Shown: piece after piece, positions 1 to 8,057 of the stretch | How the letters are laid out: each line of letters begins with the position of its first letter | How positions within the stretch are numbered: position 1 is the first letter of the stretch | NCBI RefSeq assembly: GCF_029392815.1 | Contig: NZ_CP113942.1 | Location: 1,674,001 to 1,738,000, forward strand | DNA from: Bifidobacterium sp. ESL0682 | GTDB taxonomy: Bacteria > Actinomycetota > Actinomycetes > Actinomycetales > Bifidobacteriaceae | DNA: 64,000 bases | Reading direction: 5' to 3' | Notes under the pieces: generated by a model | Databases searched by the model: none | Seen by the model: only the letters and a program-made list of their open reading frames with translations | Told to the model about the DNA's origin: nothing | Translations under genes and position numbers: made by a program

Positions 1-2187
1 ACCATTACCCGAACCGGGCGCGGGCAGAGGGTGCATCCATGGATCGAAGTCGTCGTCTAACGGGTCTTCGGCTGCCTTGTTTTCATTTCCCCCTTGGCTC
101 AGGCCATTTCCACCGGCTCGGTGGGAGGAATCATCGGACTCGCCGGACGCATCGGCATCAGCCTTTTTCTGTTCCTTGGGCTGGGAAGCGGCGTGGCCGC
201 CCTGCCCCGAGACCATTCCTAAACCACCGGCAGACGAGACCTTGGCCATCGCGATATCGTGCTTGACCTTGGCAAGTTCCTCAGGCTTCATGCGCTTGGT
301 GGAAATGACTTTCTCACCATTCGCCGCCACACTGGTAGGTGCAATCATGGTCTGCGGGCCGAAGACCGAGCGCACACCGTCCAAGACCACATTCGCGGCC
401 TTCTGCCCATTGTGCTCGGCATCGGAAGCGAGCGCCAGCGCGAAGGCATGCTGGCTCAACGCGCAGTCAAAAGTCATCGACAGACGCGATTTGCCGGCGG
501 GATTCGTCGCCAATGAAACTGTGGGCACCTTGGCGTGCTCGACATATTCGCGCACGTTCTGTGGCAGCACATCCAATACCACGTCCCACTTCTCTTCGAC
601 GGTGGCATTCGGATCGACATTCACCTTTACCGGTGCGGCACTCTTCGAATCCTGCTGTTCTGAGGCATTTGCAGAAGTATCAGACGTGCCGCTTTCAGCA
701 GCAAGTTGCTGGTTCTGCCCATTGCCAATGCCACCACCGTTGCTGTCGCTGGCATTGCCTTGTCCGGTGATAGAACCGCCATTCGCGCTCGTCCTCTGCT
801 CTCCAAGCGCTTGCGATGGCACGCTGGGACTCTGCACATTGTTGCCGAGTCGCGGGGTCTGTGCAGGAATGTTCTGCGCAAAACCATTGGAAGCAGGAAC
901 TGCCTGTCCTGCAGCCTGGCGGTTGCCTTGCTGAGAATTCGCCGCATTTCTGCTCGAACCGATGAAACCGCCACGCCCGCGCGATCCGCCGTTGCCGCGG
1001 CTTGCGCCATTGTTTCCGGCTGGCATCGGAGCTCCTGCAACCGGCTGTGCAACACCGGCCACCGATGCCGGTGCAAAACCGTTCTCGCGACCTGCCAACA
1101 GTTTCGCGGCGAGCAGTTCCAGACGCATGCGCGGAGAAATCGCACCGGTCATATTGCCCAAGGTGTCGTTGATGGTCTCGGCCATCCCCGTCAGTGTCGA
1201 CAAGCCCAACGCCGAGGACTGGCGATGCAGGTCGCTCATATCCTCTGCCGCCGAATCATCGCTCAAAGCGCTTTCGGCCTTTTCGCCACCAAGCGTCAGT
1301 ACCAGCAAATCTCGGACACGGGCCAGCAGATCCTCTACAAAACGTCTTGGCTCAAAACCGCCGACGACCACTTTCTCAATCACGCCGTAAAGTTTCTCGC
1401 CATCCTTGTCGATGACAGCATCGATGGCCTCGCCAATTAGCTCATCAGGCGTGAATCCCAACAGTGCTACGGCGGAATCGTATGAGACTGTGTCGTCGGA
1501 AGCACCCGCCATCAGCTGGTCAAGCACGGAAAGCGTGTCACGCACTGATCCGCCGCCGGCACGCATGGTGAGTTTCAGCACGCCTGGCTCAAGGTCGATG
1601 TGTTCCTTGTCGCATACCTCTTCGAGATAGGGACCCATGACCTCCGGAGGCACCAGACGGAACGGATAATGATGAGTACGCGAACGAATCGTGGAGATGA
1701 CCTTGTCTGGCTCGGTGGTCGCAAAGATGAACATCACGTGTTCCGGCGGCTCTTCCACGATTTTGAGCAGGGCGTTGAATCCCTGCTGCGTGACCATGTG
1801 GGCCTCGTCAAGGATGAAAATCTTGTAGCGATCACGTGCCGGGGCGAATGCCGCACGTTCACGCAACTCTCTGGCGTCTTCCACGCCGTTATGGCTGGCC
1901 GCATCGATTTCAACCACATCGATGGAACCGGGACCGCCGGTGGCCAGGTCCTTGCAACTCTCGCATTCACCGCAGGGATGGGAGGTCGGGCCTTTGGCAC
2001 AATTGATGCAACGGGCCAGTATTCGCGCCGAGCTGGTCTTGCCGCATCCACGCGGACCGGAAAATAGGTAGGCATGAGTCAATTTGCCCTCGTCCAAGGC
2101 GCGGGAAAGCGGGACAGTGACCTGATCCTGCCCAATAATGCCGTCAAATGTGTCTGGCCGATACCGTCGATACAATGCAAGTGCCAT
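1..2187 (-). CDS. dnaX: DNA polymerase III subunit gamma/tau (C-terminus off window)
   Basis: Clamp-loader ATPase of the replicative DNA polymerase. Translation from the ATG at 2187 begins MALALYRRYRPDTFDGIIGQ, the typical DnaX start. Walker A (GPRGCGKT) is near residues 44-51, followed by the four-cysteine zinc module (C..C, then CGECESC) near residues 60-78 and the Walker B region ILDEAHM. The frame stays open for 729 codons to the left edge, so the C-terminus is missing. After about residue 370 the protein becomes a low-complexity Gly/Asn/Gln/Ala-rich linker, then the tau-like C-terminal region. A purine-rich AGGTAGG lies about 10 nt before the ATG. The Tad locus lies just upstream on the same strand. 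Confidence 0.95.
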   Translation of the reverse strand, partial: MALALYRRYRPDTFDGIIGQDQVTVPLSRALDEGKLTHAYLFSGPRGCGKTSSARILARCINCAKGPTSHPCGECESCKDLATGGPGSIDVVEIDAASHNGVEDARELRERAAFAPARDRYKIFILDEAHMVTQQGFNALLKIVEEPPEHVMFIFATTEPDKVISTIRSRTHHYPFRLVPPEVMGPYLEEVCDKEHIDLEPGVLKLTMRAGGGSVRDTLSVLDQLMAGASDDTVSYDSAVALLGFTPDELIGEAIDAVIDKDGEKLYGVIEKVVVGGFEPRRFVEDLLARVRDLLVLTLGGEKAESALSDDSAAEDMSDLHRQSSALGLSTLTGMAETINDTLGNMTGAISPRMRLELLAAKLLAGRENGFAPASVAGVAQPVAGAPMPAGNNGASRGNGGSRGRGGFIGSSRNAANSQQGNRQAAGQAVPASNGFAQNIPAQTPRLGNNVQSPSVPSQALGEQRTSANGGSITGQGNASDSNGGGIGNGQNQQLAAESGTSDTSANASEQQDSKSAAPVKVNVDPNATVEEKWDVVLDVLPQNVREYVEHAKVPTVSLATNPAGKSRLSMTFDCALSQHAFALALASDAEHNGQKAANVVLDGVRSVFGPQTMIAPTSVAANGEKVISTKRMKPEELAKVKHDIAMAKVSSAGGLGMVSGQGGHAASQPKEQKKADADASGESDDSSHRAGGNGLSQGGNENKAAEDPLDDDFDPWMHPLPAPGSGNG

Positions 2188-2332
2188 ACTCTATAACCTA
2201 CCTTCACCCGACTATTTTCAAGACATCCCGCGAACAACGTCACACATTCCGGACTCATATATGAACGCGCCAATTGGTTAACATTCTCATGTGGCAACCA
2301 CCCTTCGTGTTGCTGCACTGGCCGGCAAATCC

Positions 2333-2869
2333 TCATTGGCATTCCACCGGTCCGGCCCGTGCCATGCGCGAGACCAGCGGGGCGAACGGAACCACCGTTT
2401 TCACGGCGACCTTCACCGTGACATCCTCTTCTACGACTTTGCAGCTGACAAGCGAAGCTTTATTTGCCGATGCAGCGGCATGAGATTGAAGACAGGGATC
2501 CAAGTCACCGTCACGGGCCGACTGCGCTCCGGCGATGGCCGCCTGGTCGGCAGCCGATCTCGCCTCAGATATACACAACAGAAGATTGCCGCCCAAAGCC
2601 ACCGCCGATATCAGGATGGCGGTGACGGCGATGAGCATGACACCATTGATGGTGCCGGAGCCTTCGTCGCATTTTTCAAAGGCCTTGAGCGGCTTTCGTC
2701 CACTCGGCAGCGTCAATCCCTGCTTCCGGGAATCCCGCGGTTGCGATGCCACCTCTTTCTGAGCCGACGATGCTAATACCAATTCTTGAGAATTTTGCCA
2801 TTCCGATACCGGTTCTTTCGCCGTTTGTCTGGACACAGCGCGTCGCATCCTCTGCCTCAGCCGATTCAT
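2333..2869 (-). CDS. TadE/TadG-like pilus assembly protein (helicase/secretion neighbourhood type)
   Basis: A 178-residue protein with a polar N-terminus of about 70 residues, then DEGSGTINGVMLIAVTAILISAVALGG, a single membrane helix at about residues 72-95 (only its outline is quoted in families), followed by RSAADQAAIAGAQ. This is the hallmark of the actinobacterial TadE-like family (TIGR03816). Such proteins are minor pseudopilins or envelope components of Tad pili. The ATG overlaps the stop of the preceding TadE gene (ATGA), so the two are translationally coupled. It is the last gene of the locus, 145 bp before dnaX. The exact role within the pilus is inferred from family and position. 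Confidence 0.8.
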   Translation of the reverse strand: MNRLRQRMRRAVSRQTAKEPVSEWQNSQELVLASSAQKEVASQPRDSRKQGLTLPSGRKPLKAFEKCDEGSGTINGVMLIAVTAILISAVALGGNLLLCISEARSAADQAAIAGAQSARDGDLDPCLQSHAAASANKASLVSCKVVEEDVTVKVAVKTVVPFAPLVSRMARAGPVECQ

Positions 2870-3294
2870 TGCACCACTCCTGTCGCTTTGCCCACCACTG
2901 CCATCGGCAAGACATGCATCGGATCTGGCACGACACGGCAGCTGACGACCACATTCACGCGCTTGAGGCCGTGCGATATCGAAACATTGGCATCTCCGCC
3001 AGCTGCGTCCTGAGCCGCCGCACGCGCTTCGAGGTCGCTGCCAGACACCACGGCTACACGGGCTGCGGCCGAAGCCGCGTCCTGACAGTTCATCTCCACG
3101 GTCACCGCTCGGGCAAGCATCATCAGCAGCACGGCCATCACCATCACGGCAGGAAGAACCACCGCAAATTCGGCGGTGACCGCACCTTCGTCGTCGCGCC
3201 CACGACCATGCCAGAGATTATGCCGATGCAGGCCTCTGCCACACCAACGCAAACCTCCGCTTTGTCCACGCGAACTTCTCCTTCGCCAGAACAA
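2866..3294 (-). CDS. TadE-like pilus assembly protein (start uncertain)
   Basis: The core reads DDEGAVTAEFAVVLPAV, then a hydrophobic helix and a region rich in small residues, which is the TadE signature (minor pseudopilin with one N-terminal membrane segment). The stop overlaps the next gene by 4 nt. The start is unclear: no ATG lies in frame near the core. A TTG at 3294 (142 residues, Arg-rich N-terminus, GAGGCAAGGG just upstream) or a TTG at 3252 would fit. The frame stays open further upstream to about 3651, but that translation is Arg/Cys-rich and looks non-coding. A different frame (3144-3395) is open over the same region, so a lost frame cannot be excluded. Confidence 0.65.
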   Translation of the reverse strand: MFWRRRSSRGQSGGLRWCGRGLHRHNLWHGRGRDDEGAVTAEFAVVLPAVMVMAVLLMMLARAVTVEMNCQDAASAAARVAVVSGSDLEARAAAQDAAGGDANVSISHGLKRVNVVVSCRVVPDPMHVLPMAVVGKATGVVQ

Positions 3295-3595
3295 ACCCTT
3301 GCCTCGTCCAGTCCGACTCCGATCTTTGCCATATCGAAAATCCCAGAGACCTCGATGCCGTCGTTGAAGGTAGCTGCATACGCCATGTTCGCCATGCGAT
3401 ATTTCCGTATCCGCTTCCCGGCTGCCTGCTTGACTTATGACACTCGTTTGGCTGCTTCGCCGTCCAACATGGCATCGCAACCAAACGAGTGGCGAGCATA
3501 CGGCCAAGCCCTCCGATTGATTTAGGTTTGGCGGCATCGTTCCACATCCCCTCTCGAACCCGCATTGACCAATACACGCAGCACGAAGCCCGCCA

Positions 3596-3883
3596 TCAGA
3601 CCACCTTGAGCGCCTTGTTGACCAATGCCTGCAACAGCGACTTGACCGCACCGGACTTGAGCAGCGCTACCAACACCGCCGCAAAACCGGTCGCCGCCAC
3701 CAGAACCACTGCATATTCGGCCGTGGCCGCACCTTCGTCCGGCTCGGCCAATGCGGTGCGTACGCGTGCATCAAGCAGGCAAATCTGCCCCTTGACTTGC
3801 CTGCCGCGCTCGGCCATGCGATCGCCGAAACGCCCGATGGCACCATGATTGCTTTGTTCGATAGTCGTCAGTTCCATACTCAT
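3596..3883 (-). CDS. Flp-type pilin / DUF4244-like small pilus subunit
   Basis: A 95-residue protein starting MSMELTTIEQSN. The start at 3883 is chosen because a clear ribosome-binding site (GAGGAGC) sits 5-6 nt upstream. The C-terminal half reads DEGAATAEYAVVLVAATGFAAVLVALLKSG: an acidic residue and a prepilin-peptidase-like EGA..AEYA motif followed by one hydrophobic helix, as in Flp major pilins of actinobacterial Tad systems. It is probably the major structural pilin. It is separated from tadC by a 237-bp gap that carries a sequence motif shared with the head of the ATPase operon, so it probably has its own promoter. No prepilin peptidase gene is in the window. Confidence 0.8.
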   Translation of the reverse strand: MSMELTTIEQSNHGAIGRFGDRMAERGRQVKGQICLLDARVRTALAEPDEGAATAEYAVVLVAATGFAAVLVALLKSGAVKSLLQALVNKALKVV

Positions 3884-4120
3884 GATTGCTCCTCTGATTG
3901 TTCTGTTTTGCTTTACCGCAACCGTTTTGTTGCGATACAATCAGTCTCGCAAAGTTCCGCGTTTCTCCGAGGCGATTACGGCCACTGTGGTCAAACGCTA
4001 GAGGTTATGCACAATCCGGGCGTGTTGCGGTTTTCATCCACTTATTTATCCACTTCCCCAAAGCGCAACAAACAAAGTCCTACAAGAATGAAGACACCAT
4101 GAAAATATGACTTTGAAAAG
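3884..4120 (-). promoter_or_regulatory. Upstream region of the Flp pilin gene, with the shared Tad motif at 3984-4027
   Basis: Non-coding gap between tadC and the pilin gene. On the + strand, 3984-4027 matches 7862-7905 (upstream of the CpaE-like gene) at 35 of 44 positions without gaps. The core holds TTATGCACA (4005-4013), a match to the DnaA-box consensus TTATNCACA. On the minus strand a TTGACC hexamer (3989-3994) could be a -35 element, but no convincing -10 is seen. Two near-identical tandem AAGTGGATAA-like 12-mers lie at about 4031-4056. A TTGCGA...TCGCAA inverted repeat is at 3930-3952. The assignment as a regulatory region is an inference from conservation. Confidence 0.5.
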
Positions 4121-4819
4121 TCAATCAGACAACGCATGAAACCAGCAATAGCTACAGGCACACAACCCGTTACCCCTACGCCATAAACGAGCCAATGGCC
4201 GGATAACACCGATGAGCATGAAAGCCGGCAGGAAGCAGAGCCCAGTCGGCAGCAACAGACTTACCGACAGCCTTTGTGCCGACTGCTCGATCGAAGCACG
4301 AGCCCTGGCGTCCATCTGCTCAACCGCGCTCTCCAGCGGACCAACCGGCGAAACGCCACGAATCCACGTACTTCGCAACGCATCATTGATGATGTTCAAT
4401 GCCTCATCATCAAATGTGGTGTCATCGGCAGATGAATCGTTCTGCGATTTCTTGTTGCCTTTATCTTGGGATTTGGCAGAAATTCGCGCTCGCCCCTCAC
4501 GCTTTCTTCGCTGTTGGGACGCCAACGAGGCAGCGAACCATGCATCCTCCCACGAATAACCCTGCATCAATGAATGCGAGGCCCTGCATAACCCAACACC
4601 AAGGGAACCGCCGACAATCGAACCTATGACCTCGAGCGCATGGGGAATCGACGATCCTTCACGCATGGCCACTGCCATCATTTCCAAGACGACTCCGAGC
4701 GACGGCCCAGACGTGAAGGTCACATCCAGCGCGAGCAACTGCCTTTCTGCACGCTCGACAGGCGAACGCCACAACAGCCATGCGATCGCGACCAGAATCC
4801 CCGCAAACAATGCATTCAT
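4121..4819 (-). CDS. tadC: TadC-like type II secretion system F-family protein (frame-shifted extreme C-terminus)
   Basis: Inner-membrane platform protein of the Tad pilus. It has an N-terminal membrane helix (ALFAGILVAIAWLLW), a cytoplasmic T2SF-type middle (EMMAVAMREGSSIPHALEVIG, then ARASIEQSAQRLSVSLLLPTG) and a final helix CFLPAFMLIGVI. A charged insert of about 40 residues (KSQDKGNKKSQNDSSADD) sits in the middle. The final residues read RPLARLWRRG, but adding one C in ATCCGG gives V-I-P-A-I-G-S-F-M-A-stop, the family's usual ending. So the last 26 residues are probably a frameshift artefact. It follows tadB after a 51-bp gap on the same strand. Confidence 0.8.
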   Translation of the reverse strand: MNALFAGILVAIAWLLWRSPVERAERQLLALDVTFTSGPSLGVVLEMMAVAMREGSSIPHALEVIGSIVGGSLGVGLCRASHSLMQGYSWEDAWFAASLASQQRRKREGRARISAKSQDKGNKKSQNDSSADDTTFDDEALNIINDALRSTWIRGVSPVGPLESAVEQMDARARASIEQSAQRLSVSLLLPTGLCFLPAFMLIGVIRPLARLWRRGNGLCACSYCWFHALSD

Positions 4820-4870
4820 CGCTCATCCCCATTCTCGGTGGCCGCTTTTTGTATATAAGACCATTCCGCC

Positions 4871-5560
4871 TTATTTGTCTTTCATGCCGTCGTTCTTGTA
4901 GGATTGGCCGCCAGACGAGTCGACACCATCCATCAGGGTCTTCATCCACAACATCCCCAGCGTGTAGGTCCCAATTCCCAACAACAGGCAAATCCGGCCC
5001 GCCGTATTGCCAAAAAGAAACGCAATCGGCGAAGCTCCCATCAGCTCGCCCAAGACGAGCGTGGCCAATGGCAGCAGAGAAAGAAGCTTTACCGTGGATT
5101 TCGGTACGGTAAAGGCATTATCCTTCAATGTTTTCATCATCCGGTTGCGCTTATAAGACGCGGCGACTGCATCAAGGCAATGTGTGGCCTCGCAACCGAG
5201 CGTTCCAATCAGCCTGCACGCCAGGTCCAGCTCGGCCGCCGCCTGATCAGCTTGTTCCACCGTTTCTTTGTTGCCGAGATTTTCGCGCAGCATATCCTGC
5301 AATTCTTCACGATTTGGCATGCATGGAGTATGGGAAAGAGGCTGGGCACCCATGAGCCCGGCAAATGCCTCCTCCAGCGATCCGCCCGCCCGAACATGTG
5401 CACGCAAATCGTCAATAAGCGACAGTATGCCTTTTTCTTTGGTCGACGACGGCGCCATAGTCGCAGATTGGGGCGTCATCGATACTTCGCTGCCCCGCCA
5501 AAAGAACAAGATGATGGCGGAACTCACCAATACCGCAGACAACAAAGGAAAATATCCCAT
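4871..5560 (-). CDS. tadB: TadB-like type II secretion system F-family protein
   Basis: A 229-residue inner-membrane protein and partner of TadC in the pilus platform. The start is placed at the ATG at 5560 (MGYFPLLSAVLV), just beyond the tadA stop. The frame is open further upstream, but that sequence lies inside tadA. It has an N-terminal helix, then an amphipathic cytoplasmic domain (SLIDDLRAHVRAGGSLEEAFAGL) typical of T2SF, and two C-terminal helices (KLLSLLPLATLVLGELMG and ICLLLGIGTYTLGMLWMKTL). It is short compared with classical TadB, as is usual in actinobacterial versions. The spacing with tadA (4 bp) indicates one operon. Confidence 0.82.
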   Translation of the reverse strand: MGYFPLLSAVLVSSAIILFFWRGSEVSMTPQSATMAPSSTKEKGILSLIDDLRAHVRAGGSLEEAFAGLMGAQPLSHTPCMPNREELQDMLRENLGNKETVEQADQAAAELDLACRLIGTLGCEATHCLDAVAASYKRNRMMKTLKDNAFTVPKSTVKLLSLLPLATLVLGELMGASPIAFLFGNTAGRICLLLGIGTYTLGMLWMKTLMDGVDSSGGQSYKNDGMKDK

Positions 5561-5564
5561 ACAC

Positions 5565-6554
5565 TCATCCCGCCCAACGTTTGGCGAAAGCATGGAAAGC
5601 CGGGCCGGGAACCGGCATGCCGGAGCCGTCCCAAGTCGCCAATGACTCGCCGGCAAACTGTTCGGGATCGGCAGCAAGCCGACCAATCTGGGTGATGCAC
5701 CGTTTGCCATGACGACGCTCGAGATGCAACACGACATCGAAGGCCCCGGCCGCAAGCATGGTCAGCGCCTGGTGGTTCAAACCGGCCAAAAGCCCCAATG
5801 AAACCAGACGGGAAGGCACGCGGTCGACGCTGTCGGCGTGCAGGGTGACCATGCCTCCATGATGGCCGGAATTGAAAGCCCGCAGCAGATCGGCGATCTC
5901 TTCACCGCGGCACTCGCCCAGAATGATGCGGTCGGGCCGCATACGCAATGTCGCCTTGACCAGCTCCGGCAAACCTATCGCACCCGCACCTTCGACATTG
6001 GCCTCGCGCACCACCAAGGAGACGTGGTTGCCGCGCCCGAGCGTACCCAGCTCCCTGACCTCTTCCACGCTGACGATGCGTTCTGACGGGTCGGCCTGAC
6101 CCAGCAGCGCCTTGAGCAGTGTGGTCTTGCCGGCTCCTGTGCCACCGGTAATCAGAATCGTCGCACGATTGCTGACCAGACCGCATAACAACGGAAACCA
6201 CGAGACGGGAAACAGGCCTTGCGCACCTAGCCTGCTCAGCTGCGGCGCGGTTCGGCTCGGAAACCGTATCGATATGCTGGCACCGAATGGCACAATCGGC
6301 GCGATGACAGCGTGCACACGAATACCTTCCACACTTGAGGCATCGGCAATCGGGCAGGCATCATCGAGTCGCTTGCCCAGTTGTGCGCAGAGCTGGGTGG
6401 CATATTCGCGCACCACCTGAGGCGAACGGAAGGGCACTGCGGGTTGGTATTCCGCCATTCCTGCGCCCCGGTCGATCCACACCCGGCCTTCGCAGGTCAC
6501 GGCGATATCCGTCAACTCACGCTCATGGGTCAATTCTTCAAGAGGTCCGAACAT
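5565..6554 (-). CDS. tadA: TadA-like pilus assembly / secretion ATPase
   Basis: Hexameric ATPase that powers pilin assembly at the cytoplasmic face of the membrane (VirB11/GspE superfamily; 'helicase/secretion neighbourhood ATPase', TIGR03819). It is 329 residues from the ATG at 6554, which overlaps the stop of the upstream gene as TGATG. Walker A is GGTGAGKTT (about residues 135-143), Walker B is RMRPDRIILGECRGEE, and the His box is GHHGGMVTLHADS. Shorter than full-length TadA because the N-terminal extension is reduced, which is normal for this subfamily. It lies between the CpaE-like gene and tadB. Confidence 0.9.
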   Translation of the reverse strand: MFGPLEELTHERELTDIAVTCEGRVWIDRGAGMAEYQPAVPFRSPQVVREYATQLCAQLGKRLDDACPIADASSVEGIRVHAVIAPIVPFGASISIRFPSRTAPQLSRLGAQGLFPVSWFPLLCGLVSNRATILITGGTGAGKTTLLKALLGQADPSERIVSVEEVRELGTLGRGNHVSLVVREANVEGAGAIGLPELVKATLRMRPDRIILGECRGEEIADLLRAFNSGHHGGMVTLHADSVDRVPSRLVSLGLLAGLNHQALTMLAAGAFDVVLHLERRHGKRCITQIGRLAADPEQFAGESLATWDGSGMPVPGPAFHAFAKRWAG

Positions 6555-7813
6555 CAAGGCCGATCGCCTTCTTTCGCGCACTTGCCGATCGCTTCTACCA
6601 ACTCGTGCATCACTGCACGGTCCACCTTCGAAATACCGAGTCCCAAACCTTCCAGCGCATCGCTGACCTTCACGTTATTGGGACAGAGTGGGCCGAAAAC
6701 CTCGCGATTCAGATATTCTTCAGCCTCTCGGACACTCACCACACCACGCTTGCGCGACGTACCACGCGGTTCGATGCCTACAATCGTCAGCGGATGTGAA
6801 GCACGGGAACTCGTTTTCTGTGTGATCTTGCCCTGCTCCGCAACATTCCCGGTACTGTGTGACGATGCTGGCCAAAGCGACGACCGAGATGCCACTTTTG
6901 ACGATGACTTCGGAAAAGCATCAAACTCGCTGAACTCATCATCATGGAGCGAACCAGATCGGCCAGCATCCGACGAGAAAACTTTACTCAGCAACCCCTT
7001 GGCACGTGCCAGCCCAAGCACCGAAAGCTCCACAGCCACCACGACCGGCGATGAGTGCAAATCGGGAACCATGCCGAGCACACGCCCATGCGCCCCGTCG
7101 ACCAACAGCATATCCGTGCTCTGTTCCAGTGACGCCATCGCGGCCTGAACCTCCCACCATTCAGGAACCTCGCTGTTCCACGAATCAAAGGCGAGAACCG
7201 GAATGCCTTCCCATCGAGGAAGTCGTCGCAGCAGCACTTCGCCATCAATCCTGCCCAACGGCGCATTCAATGTGCCAAACCGCAGCCCTTTATCGTTCTC
7301 AAGGCCAAGCAGGATATCGAGACCACCGGCGTCAAAATCCGTATCCACCAACGCAACGTTCGTACCCTCATCATGAAATGCCAGCGCCGTCAACGCACAA
7401 AGCGCGCTCAATCCGATGCCGCCGCTGGCCGACAAAAACACCACGGTATGTTCGCCAAAGGTAGGTCCGGCATAATCCTGGTTCTCCAGCGACGATTCGG
7501 AAGGTTGACAATCAACCATGGCTGCCTGCAGTCTCGGAGGTTCAACGAGCGCCAAAGCGCCCTGCTTCTCAGCCCGAGACCGATGCACCACAATCTCCTG
7601 CGTCATCGGCGGATGCGGCAGTTTTGGCACATCCAGCACCCGAGGCGAATACGACAGCTCACGCGCAGACATCGAATCTCTTGAACGGCGAGATCGAGGC
7701 TTTACCATCTGAACCGGTTTGCCTCGAGCCTCAGCCGGCAACGGTATGCGTTGATGCCGGGCAAACGGTGCATCTACCTGACGGCGCATTGCAATTGGTG
7801 ACATATTTTCCAT
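6554..7813 (-). CDS. CpaE/TadZ-like pilus localisation protein (MinD-like fold)
   Basis: First gene of the Tad ATPase operon. The start at 7813 (MENMSPIAMRRQ) gives 419 residues; an ATG at 7849 in the same frame is an alternative. The N-terminal 120 residues are basic and low complexity. The MinD-like domain begins at VVFLSASGGIGLSALCAL, where the lysines of a true Walker A are absent, as in the actinobacterial Ssd/CpaE-like family (TIGR03815). It continues with VALVDTDFDAGGLDILLGLE. A Ser-rich insert and a distinct C-terminal domain of about 80 residues follow. CpaE/TadZ proteins place the pilus machinery at its site; the role here is inferred from family and neighbours. Confidence 0.8.
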   Translation of the reverse strand: MENMSPIAMRRQVDAPFARHQRIPLPAEARGKPVQMVKPRSRRSRDSMSARELSYSPRVLDVPKLPHPPMTQEIVVHRSRAEKQGALALVEPPRLQAAMVDCQPSESSLENQDYAGPTFGEHTVVFLSASGGIGLSALCALTALAFHDEGTNVALVDTDFDAGGLDILLGLENDKGLRFGTLNAPLGRIDGEVLLRRLPRWEGIPVLAFDSWNSEVPEWWEVQAAMASLEQSTDMLLVDGAHGRVLGMVPDLHSSPVVVAVELSVLGLARAKGLLSKVFSSDAGRSGSLHDDEFSEFDAFPKSSSKVASRSSLWPASSHSTGNVAEQGKITQKTSSRASHPLTIVGIEPRGTSRKRGVVSVREAEEYLNREVFGPLCPNNVKVSDALEGLGLGISKVDRAVMHELVEAIGKCAKEGDRP

Positions 7814-7861
7814 ATATCTATTCAATCCGCCAATGGATCTCGATGGCAAGCCAGAACGGGT

Positions 7862-7905
7862 ACTGTGGTCGAACGCTCGTGGTTATCCACATTTGAGGCG
7901 TGTCG
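7862..7905 (-). promoter_or_regulatory. Shared Tad upstream motif, copy at head of the ATPase operon
   Basis: Matches the element at 3984-4027 upstream of the Flp pilin at 35 of 44 positions, in the same orientation. The core includes TTATCCACA (7883-7891), a DnaA-box match. It lies between the pnp terminator and the CpaE-like gene, 49 nt before the chosen start. Its conservation in front of the two separate Tad transcription units suggests a common operator or activator site. The protein that binds it is unknown. Confidence 0.5.
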
Positions 7906-7911
7906 CGTATT

Positions 7912-7960
7912 CAAAAAACAAACTGGCCTGCAACCAAATCAAGTAGGTTGCAGGCCAGTT
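7912..7960 (-). terminator. Rho-independent terminator of pnp
   Basis: Perfect 15-bp stem: AACTGGCCTGCAACC at 7921-7935 pairs with GGTTGCAGGCCAGTT at 7946-7960, with a 10-nt loop. On the minus strand it is followed by TGTTTTTTG (7920-7912). It lies about 100 bp after the pnp stop. Confidence 0.9.
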
Positions 7961-8057
7961 ATCCGTTATCTAACGATGAGCCGATTACCGAATTCGTTGA
8001 CTATCCGATTGAAACAATCAACCGATCAGCGAATTCGCCGGCTCATCAATCGATCAA

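Noticed and set aside
3144..3395. 83-residue frame MANMAYAATFNDG... over the TadE N-terminus
   Set aside because: Not called as a gene because it runs through the TadE core in the wrong frame; mentioned only as a possible lost N-terminus.
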